Source: Streptomyces sp. MST-110588
GTDB lineage: Bacteria; Actinomycetota; Actinomycetes; Streptomycetales; Streptomycetaceae
Length of the DNA stretch: 64,000 bases
Assembly: GCF_022695595.1 (NCBI RefSeq)
Contig: NZ_CP074380.1
Location: 2,535,501-2,599,500, forward strand
Reading direction: 5' to 3'
Of this stretch, positions 38,925 to 47,804 are shown piece by piece. The notes beneath the pieces are model-generated. The model saw nothing but the letters and a program-made list of their open reading frames with translations, searched no databases and was not told where the DNA came from. The position numbers and the translations under genes were made by a program. The first letter of the stretch is position 1, and the number at the start of each line of letters is the position of its first letter.

Positions 38925-39475
38925 GCCTTCACGACGACGCGGCGCGGGTCCTCAAGGAGTGGCCCGCGCCCTCGCCCGACCAGGAACGGCTGCGGCTGTC
39001 CTACCTGGACCATCTCGCCGCCCACCCGGACGGCATGTGGAAGGCGTGCGCGGACGGGCACGTCACCGCCAGCGCGCTGGTGATCGACCCGGTCGGCGAG
39101 CGGGTGCTGCTCACCTTGCACCGCAAGCTGAAGATGTGGCTGCAGATGGGCGGGCACTGCGAGCCGGTGGACGCCTCGCTGGCCGACGCGGCGCTGCGCG
39201 AGGCGCGTGAGGAGTCCGGGATCACGGGCACCGGCGAAGGCGTCACCCCGGCCGGTCTGACGCTGCTGCCGGGCGGCCCGGCCCGCCTGGACCGCCATCT
39301 GACACCGTGCGCCTGGCATTTGGACGTCCAGTACGTGGCCCTGGCTCCCGAAGGGGCCACGGCGGCGATCAGCGATGAATCGCTGGATTTGCGGTGGTTC
39401 GCGTACGACGAGGTCGCGGATGTCGCCGACGCGTCGGTGGTACGCCTGGTGGAACGGGCCCGGGCCCTGCTGTAG
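38921..39475 (+). CDS. NUDIX hydrolase
   Basis: A 184-residue protein translated from a GTG overlapping the stop of the upstream gene. The NUDIX region is MGGHCEPVDASLADAALREAREESGI; the REAREESG part is canonical, while the spacing before it follows the GGHxEP variant of this subfamily. An N-terminal helical part (HDDAARVLKEW, RLSYLDHLAAHPDGMWKAC) precedes it. It likely hydrolyses a nucleoside-diphosphate-linked compound; substrate unknown. Confidence 0.92.
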   Translation: MSLHDDAARVLKEWPAPSPDQERLRLSYLDHLAAHPDGMWKACADGHVTASALVIDPVGERVLLTLHRKLKMWLQMGGHCEPVDASLADAALREAREESGITGTGEGVTPAGLTLLPGGPARLDRHLTPCAWHLDVQYVALAPEGATAAISDESLDLRWFAYDEVADVADASVVRLVERARALL

Positions 39476-39576
39476 GACCCGGACGGGGCGCTCATGCAGG
39501 GACCGTACTCATGCAGGGCCCGCACGGACCGCTCGCCTTACTTCACGGCTCCCTGCCCCGCCTCCCCGCTTCCCGC

Positions 39577-40203
39577 TCACCCACTCCGGGCGGCGGGCAG
39601 GTGGGGCAGCCGCTCGGCGGCCACCACCCCTTCGAGGTAGCCGCGCGCCCGTTCCGTACGGGGGTAGGCCTCCAGCAACTGCCAGAACCGCGCGCCGTGA
39701 CCGGGGACGAGAAGGTGCGCGAGTTCGTGCAGCAGCACATAGTCGATGACGTATTCCGGCATGCCCTGAAGGCGGTGCGAGAGCCGGATGCTGCCCTCGG
39801 CCGGCGTGCACGAACCCCAACGGGTGTTCTGGTTGGTGACCCAGCGCACCGTCGCCGGCCGGGCGCGGCCGTCCAGGAACTGGTCGGACAGGCGCTCGGC
39901 GCGGTCGGCCAACTCGGCGTCGCCCAGCATGCGCTTGCTTTCCTGGGCTGCCAGTTTGTCCAGCATCACCGTCACCCAGCGGCGCTCCTCGGCCTCGGAC
40001 ATCCGGGCCGGGATCAGGACGACGGTCCGGTCGCCCTCGCGGTAGGCCGAGACGGTACGGCGGCGCCGTGAGCTTCTGCGCACCTCGACCGCGCTCGTCC
40101 CGGAGCCGCGGTTCTGCGGCGGCGGGGCGTTCCTGTGCTGTGTGTCTGCGGCACGGTGCAAGGGAGTCTCCCCCGCGAAGCGAGGAGAAGGGTCGGCGGG
40201 CAC
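39577..40203 (-). CDS. YgjP-like (DUF45/WLM) metallopeptidase-domain protein
   Basis: A 208-residue protein. The C-terminal half carries the family signature: WVTNQNTRWGSCTPAEG, IRLSHRLQGMPEYVIDYVLLHELAHLLVPGHGARFW, with zinc ligands H159, H163 and H169 and catalytic E160. The N-terminal 40 residues are disordered, and an ACT-like basic stretch (VRRSSRRRRTVSAYREGDRTVVLIP) follows. The E. coli homologue YgjP has been linked to UTP hydrolysis, so peptidase activity should not be assumed. It is convergent with the NUDIX gene. Confidence 0.9.
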   Translation of the reverse strand: MPADPSPRFAGETPLHRAADTQHRNAPPPQNRGSGTSAVEVRRSSRRRRTVSAYREGDRTVVLIPARMSEAEERRWVTVMLDKLAAQESKRMLGDAELADRAERLSDQFLDGRARPATVRWVTNQNTRWGSCTPAEGSIRLSHRLQGMPEYVIDYVLLHELAHLLVPGHGARFWQLLEAYPRTERARGYLEGVVAAERLPHLPAARSG

Positions 40204-40465
40204 GCCCCGACGTTACCCGCTGTCAGTAGGCGAAGTCCGCCCGTCGAACAGTTCCCGTGATCGAAACACTCCATGGCGTGGATGACTCGTACGACTAATG
40301 CGGCCCCCTGTGGATAACTTTCGGCGGCTGTTTGCCGTGCCGGGCATGCTGATTCCCGGACGCCGGAAGCGCGGGCCCGCCGCGGGAGACGGTCCGGCGT
40401 CATTGCAAGCGCGGGGACGGGAACCGGCGCACGGGGTGGTACGGAGACGACGGGGGGCGGGTGCC

Positions 40466-41623
40466 ATGCATCCGATGCTCAAGCCGGCGCTGCGGCGCGG
40501 GTGGCGGGACAGGGAGACGGTGCGGTTCGGGGTGGCCCCGGCGCACGCGGTGGTGGTGGGTCCGCTGGACACCGCCACCGGAAGTTTCCTGGAACTGATC
40601 GACGGCACGCGCACCGTGCCGCAGTTGGCCCGGGCCGCCGAGGCGATGGGGCTGACGGCCGACCACGCGCGGGGCGTGGTGGAGCGGCTGGGCCGGGCGG
40701 GACTGCTGGACGCGCCCGCGGCCGGCGGGACGGCGGCCGAGGAGGTGCGCGCGGACGACGCGGCCTTCGGCCGGCTCCGCCCGGACCTGGCCTCCCTCTC
40801 CGTTCAGCACCCGGAGGCGGCGGGCGGACTGGACCGGGTGGGCGCGCGCCGCTCCGTACGGGCACGGGTACGGGGCGCGGGGCGGGTGGGTGCCGCGGTC
40901 GCGGCCCTGCTGTCGGCGGCGGGCGTGGGCCAAGTGGAGGTGCTGGACGGCGGCCGGGTCGAACCGTGGGACGTACACCCTGCGGGGGTACGGGCCGAGC
41001 GGATCGGGGAGCGCCGGGACACCGCCGCCCGGCGGCTCGTCCAGCACTCCTCCCCCTGGACCCGCAGGCCCCGCCCCCAGTCCGGACCCCCCGGGCCGCC
41101 CGGCGAACCGGGCGAACCGGGGCTGGCACTCGTGGTGCTCGCACCGCGCGACGGACTCGCGGCCTACGCTCCCGACCCAGTCCTGTCCGAGCCCCTGCTG
41201 ACGGCCGGCATCCCGCATCTGTACGCGGGGGTGGTCGAGGGGACGGGCGTGGTGGGCCCGCTGGTGCTGCCGGGCAGCTCCTCCTGCGCCCGCTGTCACG
41301 AACTGCGCCGTACGGACCAGGAGCCGGCCTGGCCGCGGCTGCTGGCCCAGTGGCGCTCGGGCCGCCGCTCACCGGCGGTCCCGGCCTGCGACGCCGCACT
41401 GGCCACCATGGTGGCAGGGCTCGCTGCCACACAGGCCCTGGCGTTTCTCGACGGCCGGTTGCCACCCTGCACCGGTGCGCGCATGGAATGGGCGCTGCCC
41501 TGCGCGGGGTGGGAAACGACCGGAATCGTGCCGCACCCGGAGTGCGATTGCGGCGCCGCCGTACCGGCCGGGGCAGGGCACTCCTCGGATCCTGGCGCAC
41601 GACACGCAACAATGTCGGAGTAA
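40466..41623 (+). CDS. ThiF/E1-like fold protein, possibly degenerate
   Basis: A 385-residue protein from the ATG at 40466 (MHPMLKPALRRGWRD). Residues 1-80 resemble a winged-helix leader-binding module (LIDGTRTVPQLARAAEAMGL). The middle looks like an E1 Rossmann domain (GRVGAAVAALLSAAGVGQVEVLDGGRVEPWDVHPAG), but the first glycine motif is weakened to GAGRVG and the usual catalytic Arg region is not clear. The C-terminal half has a CARCHELRR pair and a final ECDCG, suggesting zinc. Such proteins occur next to thiazole/oxazole peptide genes, but none is here. It is an orphan with function unknown. Confidence 0.78.
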   Translation: MHPMLKPALRRGWRDRETVRFGVAPAHAVVVGPLDTATGSFLELIDGTRTVPQLARAAEAMGLTADHARGVVERLGRAGLLDAPAAGGTAAEEVRADDAAFGRLRPDLASLSVQHPEAAGGLDRVGARRSVRARVRGAGRVGAAVAALLSAAGVGQVEVLDGGRVEPWDVHPAGVRAERIGERRDTAARRLVQHSSPWTRRPRPQSGPPGPPGEPGEPGLALVVLAPRDGLAAYAPDPVLSEPLLTAGIPHLYAGVVEGTGVVGPLVLPGSSSCARCHELRRTDQEPAWPRLLAQWRSGRRSPAVPACDAALATMVAGLAATQALAFLDGRLPPCTGARMEWALPCAGWETTGIVPHPECDCGAAVPAGAGHSSDPGARHATMSE

Positions 41624-41657
41624 CCCCGGCAGGGGACAGTGTGAGTTGGAGGGGCGC

Positions 41658-43043
41658 ATGTCTGATCTTCCCCGCAAGGCGGTCACCCGCACCGCCAAGC
41701 TGGCCGCGCTGCCACTGGGGTTCGCCGGCCGCGCTACTTGGGGGCTCGGGAAACGGATCGGTGGGAGGTCCGCGGAGATCGTCGGGCGGGAGCTGCAGCA
41801 ACGCACCGCCGAACAGCTCTTCAAGGTGCTCGGAGAGCTGAAGGGCGGCGCGATGAAGTTCGGGCAGGCGATGTCCGTCTTCGAGTCGGCACTGCCCGAG
41901 GAGATCGCCGGTCCCTACCGCGCCGCGCTGACGAAACTGCAGGAAGCGGCGCCGCCCATGCCGACCAGCACGGTGCACGCGGTCCTGGAGGAGCGGCTCG
42001 GCGCGAAGTGGCGGGAACTGTTCGAAGAATTCCAGGACAAGCCCGCGGCGGCGGCCTCGATCGGTCAGGTGCACCGCGCGGTGTGGCACGACGGCCGTGA
42101 GGTGGCCGTCAAGGTCCAGTACCCCGGGGCGGGCGCGGCCCTGCTGTCGGACCTGGCCCAACTGGGCCGGTTCGCCCGGCTGCTGGGGCCGCTGATCCCC
42201 GGTATGGACATCAAGCCCCTGATCGCCGAACTGCGGGACCGCGTCTCGGAGGAACTGGACTACGGCCTGGAGGCCGAGGCCCAGCGGGCACACGCCGAGG
42301 AGTTCGCCGACGATCCGGACGTACTGGTTCCGGCGGTGGTCCATCAGGGCGACCAGGTGCTGGTGACGGAGTGGCTGGAGGGCGTGCCGCTGTCCGAGGT
42401 GATCGCCGACGGCACCCAGGAGGAACGGGACCGGGCCGGCCAGTTGCTGGCACGCTTCCTCTTCTCCGGCACCGCCCGCACCGGCCTGCTGCACGCCGAC
42501 CCGCACCCGGGCAACTTCCGGCTGCTGACCGGCGACGCCCCGGACGGCCCGCCGGAGAAATGGCGGCTGGGCGTCCTGGACTTCGGCACGGTCGACCGCC
42601 TGCCCGAAGGACTGCCGTCAACGATCGGCATGTCCCTGCGGATGACCCTGGACGGCGAGGCGGAGCGGGTCTACGAGCTGCTGTGCGAGGAAGGCTTCGT
42701 CAAGGAGTCGATCGAGCTGGACCCCGACGCCGTACTGGACTATCTGCTGCCGATCATAGAACCGGCCCGGGCCGAGGAGTTCACCTTCACCCGGTCCTGG
42801 ATGCGCGCCCAGGCCACCCGCGTCGCCGACCTCCGCTCCCCCGCCCACCAACTGGGCAAACAGCTCAATCTGCCACCGTCCTACCTCCTGATACACCGGG
42901 TGACGCTGAGCACCATCGGCGTCCTGTGCCAGCTCGGCGCGACCGTACGCCTCCGCGACGAACTGGAAGCCTGGGTCCCCGGTTTCACCAATCCCCACAC
43001 CACCCCCACCACCGCCGAACCAGCCGAAAACACCCCCGCCTGA
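41658..43043 (+). CDS. ABC1/UbiB (AarF) family atypical kinase
   Basis: A 461-residue protein from the ATG at 41658 with GGAGGGG upstream. All UbiB hallmarks are visible: the KxGQ motif (GGAMKFGQAMS), the Ala-rich loop AAASIGQVHRA, the lysine in VAVKVQYPG, catalytic HADPHPGNF and metal-binding LDFGTVDRL. Family members act on isoprenoid quinone or lipid metabolism and need not be protein kinases. The orthologue sits upstream of whiB7 in mycobacteria as well. The C-terminal tail is Pro/Thr-rich and runs into a base-skewed tract. Confidence 0.92.
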   Translation: MSDLPRKAVTRTAKLAALPLGFAGRATWGLGKRIGGRSAEIVGRELQQRTAEQLFKVLGELKGGAMKFGQAMSVFESALPEEIAGPYRAALTKLQEAAPPMPTSTVHAVLEERLGAKWRELFEEFQDKPAAAASIGQVHRAVWHDGREVAVKVQYPGAGAALLSDLAQLGRFARLLGPLIPGMDIKPLIAELRDRVSEELDYGLEAEAQRAHAEEFADDPDVLVPAVVHQGDQVLVTEWLEGVPLSEVIADGTQEERDRAGQLLARFLFSGTARTGLLHADPHPGNFRLLTGDAPDGPPEKWRLGVLDFGTVDRLPEGLPSTIGMSLRMTLDGEAERVYELLCEEGFVKESIELDPDAVLDYLLPIIEPARAEEFTFTRSWMRAQATRVADLRSPAHQLGKQLNLPPSYLLIHRVTLSTIGVLCQLGATVRLRDELEAWVPGFTNPHTTPTTAEPAENTPA

Positions 43044-43615
43044 CCCCACCACCTCCAAAAGAACACCACCCCGCCCAGAACCAGCGCACACCGGGCAACC
43101 ACAGACGAACACCTGCCCCGACGCACAAACACACAACAGACGCCAGAAGCAGAACCCGACAAGGAAAAGGAAGGAGGGAAGGTCAAGAGCAAATGCCCTA
43201 CCGCGAAGCAGGCCCGGGGGCAGCGGGTGGCTGACCCGGTGGGCGGGTTCTGTCGGTGATGAGCTGCGCGAGGCGCGGTGGTGGCAGGCCGGTGCTGGCA
43301 GAGAAAGCACATCCTGCACCGGTCGCACCTGGCGAGATCGACGCCGACACCAAGCCCGCGTCCGCGTCGGTCAGTACGAACGAGGCGGACGCAGCTCGTG
43401 AATCTGTCCCGCCGCCAGGGCACATGCCGTTGCAGTACCAGGGCGGACGCCTTCGCGACAGGGGCCGGTCACTGGAGGCGGGCAAGGGTGACGGTGTCCA
43501 GGGAGTTTCGCGGTGGTGCGCTGCTCCCTCGGGGCGTTGAGGGGCGGTGACGTGGAGGTGGGGCGGGTGGGGGGAGGAAGAGGGCGGGGCCCGGGTGCGG
43601 GCCCCGCGGGGTGGG
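43044..43615. other. 572-bp stretch without a supported gene, with a T-poor tract
   Basis: From the end of the ABC1 gene to about 43195 the plus strand is almost free of T (about four in 150 bases) and rich in C and A, ending in GGAAAAGGAAGGAGGGAAGG. The remaining 420 bases hold only short open frames with no recognisable domain or ribosome site. Confidence 0.55.
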
Positions 43616-43933
43616 TTATTGCATGACGGCCATGGCCAGCGCGCGGCGGGCGCGCAGGGAGGCACGTTCGGCGCGGCGCTGCATGCGACGAGCGGCGGCG
43701 AGCCGGTAGGCCCTGCGTTCGGATTCGGCTTCCCGGAGGCGTTCGTGCATATGAGCACGCGCCAGGGCTTCTTGCATGAGTTGCATGTCACGGGTCCTGT
43801 TCTGACGTGAGGCGAGCACACCGGAGTTCGCGGGTGCGGGGGTGTCGGTGAGGGTGGGGTTCATCTTCGGGTCCTGCTTCTGGGGGTCCCGCGTTGCGGG
43901 ACAGTCGATCGTTCCTGCGCCGATGAGGTTCAT
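43616..43933 (-). CDS. Small basic coiled-coil protein downstream of wblC
   Basis: A gene whose ATG at 43933 overlaps the wblC stop (ATGA), giving 105 residues. An internal ATG at 43864, with AGGA at seven bases, would give an 82-residue product starting MNPTLTDTPAPANSGV. The conserved-looking part is strongly helical and Arg/Ala-rich (MQLMQEALARAHMHERLREAESERRAYRLAAARRMQRRAERASLRARRAL). I recognise it only as a Streptomyces hypothetical found after wblC. The overlap implies co-expression with the antibiotic-stress regulator. Confidence 0.72.
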   Translation of the reverse strand: MNLIGAGTIDCPATRDPQKQDPKMNPTLTDTPAPANSGVLASRQNRTRDMQLMQEALARAHMHERLREAESERRAYRLAAARRMQRRAERASLRARRALAMAVMQ

Positions 43934-44283
43934 GCCGAGACCGGGTTCTTGCGCGGACGGCCACGCGGACGCTTGCGGGCCACGACGACGCCCTGGACGA
44001 AGAGCTCGCCGCCCCAGACGCCCCACGGCTCGCGGCGGTCCTTGGCGCCGGCGAGGCAGGCCTCACGGACGGGGCAGGTCTGGCAGAGCGACTTGGCGTA
44101 CTCGACGTCGGCCGGGGACTCGGCGAAGAAGACCTCGGGGTCGTACGTACGGCACGGAACAGCGGCGCCGAGGCGGTCGATCTCGTCGTCGAGCTCGGTG
44201 AGGGGCAGCAAGGAGTTCTCCTGGTGGTCGGGCGGGGGAATCAGGTCGGTGGCGACGGACGGGGTGTGCGTCTGGAGTTGCAC
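43930..44283 (-). CDS. wblC: WhiB-family regulator WblC (WhiB7), antibiotic-stress activator
   Basis: A 117-residue iron-sulfur transcription factor that activates intrinsic resistance genes when ribosomes are inhibited. The four cluster cysteines are C44, C67, C70 and C76; GVWGG is at 88-92; and the C-terminal AT-hook RGRPRK at 107-112 is the mark of the WhiB7/WblC branch. The GTG at 44283 has GAGGAA upstream. The gene is preceded by a long leader with an upstream ORF (44404-44736) and a Rho-independent terminator (44331-44376), and by a promoter with an AT-rich element, all as described for whiB7/wblC autoregulation and attenuation. Neighbours (ABC1 kinase, uvrD2) match the mycobacterial whiB7 locus. 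Confidence 0.96.
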   Translation of the reverse strand: MQLQTHTPSVATDLIPPPDHQENSLLPLTELDDEIDRLGAAVPCRTYDPEVFFAESPADVEYAKSLCQTCPVREACLAGAKDRREPWGVWGGELFVQGVVVARKRPRGRPRKNPVSA

Positions 44284-44330
44284 GGTGGTGTGTTCCTCGT
44301 CTGTTCGGCCCGGCTCGTGGCCGGACTCAT

Positions 44331-44376
44331 TGGCAAAGCAAAAGGGCCGCGGATCCCGGTGTGGGTTCCGCGGCCC
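44331..44376 (-). terminator. Attenuator (Rho-independent terminator) in the wblC leader
   Basis: GGGCCGCGGA (44344-44353) pairs perfectly with TCCGCGGCCC (44367-44376), with three further G-C pairs inside and a GGTGT loop. On the minus strand it is followed by TTTTGCTTT. It lies between the upstream ORF and wblC, so wblC transcription needs read-through. Confidence 0.92.
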
Positions 44377-44403
44377 TGGAAGGTGCCGACCTGATCGTGC
44401 CGA

Positions 44404-44736
44404 TCAGGCTGGATCTCTCCAGGGTTCGTGCCCGCGGTGGGCCCACTGGTCGTGCTGGTGCTTCTGTGCCTGGTACTGCTTCGGGGATCCGGCGCCATTG
44501 GCCGCCGCGGCGGCGAAGACATGGGTCTCCGCTGCCACTGCCGCTACCGCAGGTGCCTGGGTCGGTCGCTCGACGCGTTCGCTGATCGGCAGGATCGCGA
44601 GACGGGCCATACGGCCGCCCTCGATACCGGAGAGCCGACCGGCGACGGACAGACCGGTCCCCAGGAGCGAGAAGCCGAGCGGGCAGGTGGCGATGACCGA
44701 CGAACCGGCCAGTTTGTTCTTCATGGAGCTGATCAT
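44404..44736 (-). CDS. Upstream ORF (uORF) in the wblC leader, 110 codons
   Basis: An open frame starting ATG at 44736 with a strong GAGGAGG (44753-44747), beginning MISSMKNKLAGSSVIATC. It stops (TGA, 44406-44404) 28 bases before the attenuator stem. Right over its end is a small hairpin, CCTGATC-GGCAC-GATCAGG (about 44391-44409). The position and ribosome site suit ribosome-mediated attenuation: slow translation of this frame under antibiotics would favour an antiterminator. The peptide has an Ala-rich middle (VAAVAAETHVFAAAAANG) and no known domain, so its role is probably regulatory. The exact uORF used in Streptomyces should be checked against published mapping. Confidence 0.7.
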   Translation of the reverse strand: MISSMKNKLAGSSVIATCPLGFSLLGTGLSVAGRLSGIEGGRMARLAILPISERVERPTQAPAVAAVAAETHVFAAAAANGAGSPKQYQAQKHQHDQWAHRGHEPWRDPA

Positions 44737-44847
44737 TGGTCTTCGCCTCCTCTCGGCGTCTCAGGGGCCGGAAAACCGGCCCGTAGCTTGTTCAGTACAG
44801 CACGGAACCATCGGAACCCGGAAGGTCCGCTGTTCCCGTGCTTACGC

Positions 44848-44885
44848 AGGCTATGGGGATGCGCTCCGCGCACGCAAACTATTTT
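44848..44885 (-). promoter_or_regulatory. wblC promoter with AT-rich WblC-binding element
   Basis: Minus strand: AAAATA (44885-44880), two bases later -35 TTGCGT (44877-44872), 18-base spacer, -10 TAGCCT (44853-44848). An AT-rich patch just upstream of the -35 is the known signature of WhiB7/WblC-activated promoters. The transcript would carry a leader of roughly 560 bases. Confidence 0.7.
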
Positions 44886-44968
44886 CGCGGTGACTTTCTC
44901 AGGGCCTTGGAGGCGCTCGGCGGAATCCTGGAATCCGCGGCCCGCCCCTGTGGCCTGCTACGAGTCCT

Positions 44969-47166
44969 CTAAGCGTCCTCCCCGGCGGACGGCCCGGGCT
45001 CCCGGTCCGCGCAGAGTGCGAGGACGTCGGCGCCGAATTTCCCGAGTTTCCGGGCTCCCACGCCGGGGATTCCCGCCAGTTCCCCTTCGTCTTCCGGCAC
45101 CGTCTCGGCGATCGCCATCAGTGTCTTGTCGGTGAAGACGCAGTACGCGGGCTGGCCGAGCTGCCGTGCCTGCTCCGCCCGCCAGTCGCGCAGTCGCTCG
45201 TACAGCGCCTCGTCCAGGTCGGAGGGACAGTCCTCGCAGCGCATGAGCTTCATCTCGCCCGCGTCGGTCAGCGTCCTGCCGCAGACCCGGCACCGGACCG
45301 GACCGCGCCGCTTACGCCGGCCTTCCCCCGCGGCGGCGCCGCTGCCGCGCTCGATGCCGCCGCCCACGGCCCCGCCCGCGGTCCGGCGGCCCGCGGCCCC
45401 GGAGCCCGGCCGCAGGCCGTTGAGGAAACGGCTGGGGCGGCGGGAGGCCCTGCCCCCGGGAGAGCGCGAGAGCGACCAGGAGAGGCTGAGGTGCTGCCGG
45501 GCGCGGGTGACGCCCACATAGAGGAGCCGGCGCTCCTCCTCCACCTGCTCGTCGGTCTTGGCGTAGGTGATCGGCATCATGCCCTCGGTGAGGCCGACCA
45601 GGAAGACGGCGTCCCATTCCAGGCCCTTGGCGGCGTGCAGTGAGGCGAGCGTCACACCCTCGACCGTCGGTGCGTGCTGGGCGCCTGCCCGCTCGTCCAG
45701 TTCGGCGACCAGGTCGGCGAGGGTGGCGTCGGGGCGGGCCTTGGCGAAGTCCTCGGCGAGCCGGACGAGCGCGGCCAGGGATTCCCAGCGGTCCCGTACG
45801 GCGCCGGATCCGGCGGGCGGCTCGCTCGTCCAGCCCTTGGTGCTCAGCACGGCGCGCACCTGGGAGGGCAGGTCCACCGCGTCGTCGAGCAGCGAGTCGT
45901 TGCTGCCGAAGCGGGCGGCGCTGCGCAGCGCGACGCCCGCCTCGCGCACCTCGGGCCGCTCGAAGAACCGCTCGGCGCCGCGGAGCTGGTAGGGCACGCC
46001 GGCGTCGGCCAGCGCCTGTTCGTAGACCTCGGACTGCGCGTTGATGCGGAACAGGACGGCGATCTCGCTGGCGGGGATCCCGGAGGCGATGAGGTCCCGG
46101 ATGCGGCGGGCGGCGCCCTCGGCCTCGGCGGGCTCATCACCGTATTCGGTGTAGAGCGGCTCGGGTCCGGCCGGGCGCTGGGAGATCAGCTCCAGACGGT
46201 GTTCGGCGGCGCGGCCGGTGGCCTGGGCGAGGAGGCCGTTGGCGAGGTGGACGACCTGTGGGGTGGAGCGGTAGTCGCGGACGAGCTTGACGACGGTCGC
46301 GCCCGGGTGGCGGGTGCGGAAGTTCAGCAGGTGGTCGGGGGTGGCGCCGGTGAAGCTGTAGATCGTCTGGCTGGCGTCACCGACGACGCACAGGTTGTCG
46401 CGGTCCCCGAGCCACAGTTCCAGCAGCCGCTGCTGGAGCGGGCTGACGTCCTGGTACTCGTCCACGACGAAGTGCTGGTACTGCGAGCGGACCTGCTCGG
46501 CGATGTCGTGCCGGTCCTGGAGGACGCCGACGGTCAGCAGCAGCACGTCCTCGAAGTCGATGGTCCCGCGGTCGCGCTTGAGCTGTTCGTACGTGCTGTA
46601 GATCTGCCCGATCTCGGCCGGGTCGCGGGGGCCTCGCGGCCGGCCTTGACGACGGCCGCCGGGTAGTCGGCGGGCACGGTCTGGGTGACCTTGGACCACT
46701 CGATCTCGCCGGTGACGTCGCGCAGCTCGTTGCGGTCCAGGCGGACGCGGCAGCGGGCGGCGGCCTCGGCGACGAGCTGGACCTTGCGTTCCAGCAGGCG
46801 GGGCAGCTCGCCGCCCACCGCCTTGGGCCAGAAGTACTGGAGCTGGCGCAGCGCGGCGGAGTGGAACGTACGCGCCTGGACGCCGCCCGCCCCGAGCTGG
46901 CGCAGCCGCCCGCGCATCTCCCCGGCCGCGCGGGCGGTGAAGGTGACGGCGAGCACGCTGGCGGGCTGCAGGATGCCGGCCCGTACGCCGTAGGCGATCC
47001 GGTGGGTGATCGCCCGGGTCTTGCCGGTCCCGGCTCCGGCCAGTACGCACACCGGACCGTGCAGGGCCGTCGCCACCTCGCGCTGCTCGGGGTCGAGCCC
47101 GTCGAGCACCGCGTCCGCGGAGGCAGGGACCTGCGGGAAGAGAGAGGAGTCCGTTGCTGCTGTCAC
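44969..47166 (-). pseudogene. uvrD2: UvrD2 superfamily-1 DNA helicase with HRDC domain, frameshifted
   Basis: ATP-dependent 3'-5' helicase for DNA repair. The GTG at 47166 starts VTAATDSSLF; Walker A is AGAGTGKT (about residues 43-50). The N-terminal part reads to VVKAGREAP, where the frame breaks. The rest (AEIGQIYSTYEQLKRDRGTIDFEDVLLL, then DEYQDVSPLQQRLLELWLG, VVGDASQTIYSFTGA) continues in the next frame. One added base in the five-base G run 46627-46631 restores 732 residues. The C-terminus has a CxxC/CxxC zinc-like patch (CRVCGRTL, RCEDC) and an HRDC domain (WRAEQARQLGQPAYCVFTDKTLMAIAE). All helicase motifs are intact, so an assembly error is likely. Confidence 0.92.
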
Positions 47167-47242
47167 CCCGCCATGCTGCCAGGTCGCGTGGGGGAGCCGG
47201 GAAAGTTGTCCACAGACGCCGGCCCGCGGTCGTACCAATGCG

Positions 47243-47268
47243 GGAATGACATGGAGGGGGTATGCGTT
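47243..47268 (+). promoter_or_regulatory. Sigma-R-type promoter of the mycoredoxin gene
   Basis: GGAAT (47243-47247), exactly 18 bases, then GTT (47266-47268), about 44 bases before the mycoredoxin ATG. Fits the sigma-R consensus without mismatch. Confidence 0.82.
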
Positions 47269-47311
47269 CCATGACCACAAGGACGCTGAACGTGAAGGAG
47301 CGCGAGGACCC

Positions 47312-47554
47312 ATGGCGGGTACGGTGACGATGTACAGCACGACCTGGTGCGGCTACTGCCGACGGCTCAAGGGCCAGATGGACCGCGAGGGCATCGCCTA
47401 CACCGAGATCAACATCGAGCAGGACCCGGAGTCGGCGGCCTTCGTGGAAAAGGCGAACGGCGGCAACCAGACCGTACCCACCGTCCTGTTCCCGGACGGT
47501 TCGACGCTGACCAACCCGTCATTGGCCCAGGTCAAGCAGGCGCTCGGGGTCTGA
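47312..47554 (+). CDS. mrx1: Mycoredoxin (mycothiol-dependent glutaredoxin-like protein)
   Basis: An 80-residue thioredoxin-fold protein that reduces mycothiol mixed disulfides. The ATG at 47312 is preceded by GAAGGAG. The active site is WCGYC, with C13 and C16, and the cis-proline motif is NQTVPTVLFPDGS. The upstream sigma-R promoter fits induction by disulfide stress. The gene is divergent from uvrD2 and followed by a terminator; the same pairing with uvrD2 and nudC is found in mycobacteria. Confidence 0.93.
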   Translation: MAGTVTMYSTTWCGYCRRLKGQMDREGIAYTEINIEQDPESAAFVEKANGGNQTVPTVLFPDGSTLTNPSLAQVKQALGV

Positions 47555-47570
47555 TCCGCCCCAGGAAGCA

Positions 47571-47602
47571 GCCCCCGTACCTCAGCGGTCGGGGGCGCTT
47601 TT
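47571..47602 (+). terminator. Terminator of the mycoredoxin gene
   Basis: GCCCCCG (47571-47577) pairs with CGGGGGC (47590-47596), followed by GCTTTT. It lies 17 bases after the stop codon. Confidence 0.85.
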
Positions 47603-47804
47603 CGTGCCGGCTGCTCGGAATGCCCGGTCGGCCGGCTGAACGGCTGTGCCGTCGGCTTTGCCGTCGGCTTTGCCGTTGCGGGAAGCCTGTGTGGTGGGCG
47701 TGGGTGATGTCGTACGTGGTGTCCTGCCCATGGGGCCGCGCCGAGCCGCGCCGGCCGTCCGGCTGCCGGGCGCTGGGGGCCGGCCCGGCTGCCACCCGGT
47801 GGGG

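Noticed and set aside
43198..43821. 207-codon minus-strand open frame downstream of wblC
   Set aside because: No domain, poor composition, and it overlaps the better supported small helical gene at 43616-43933.
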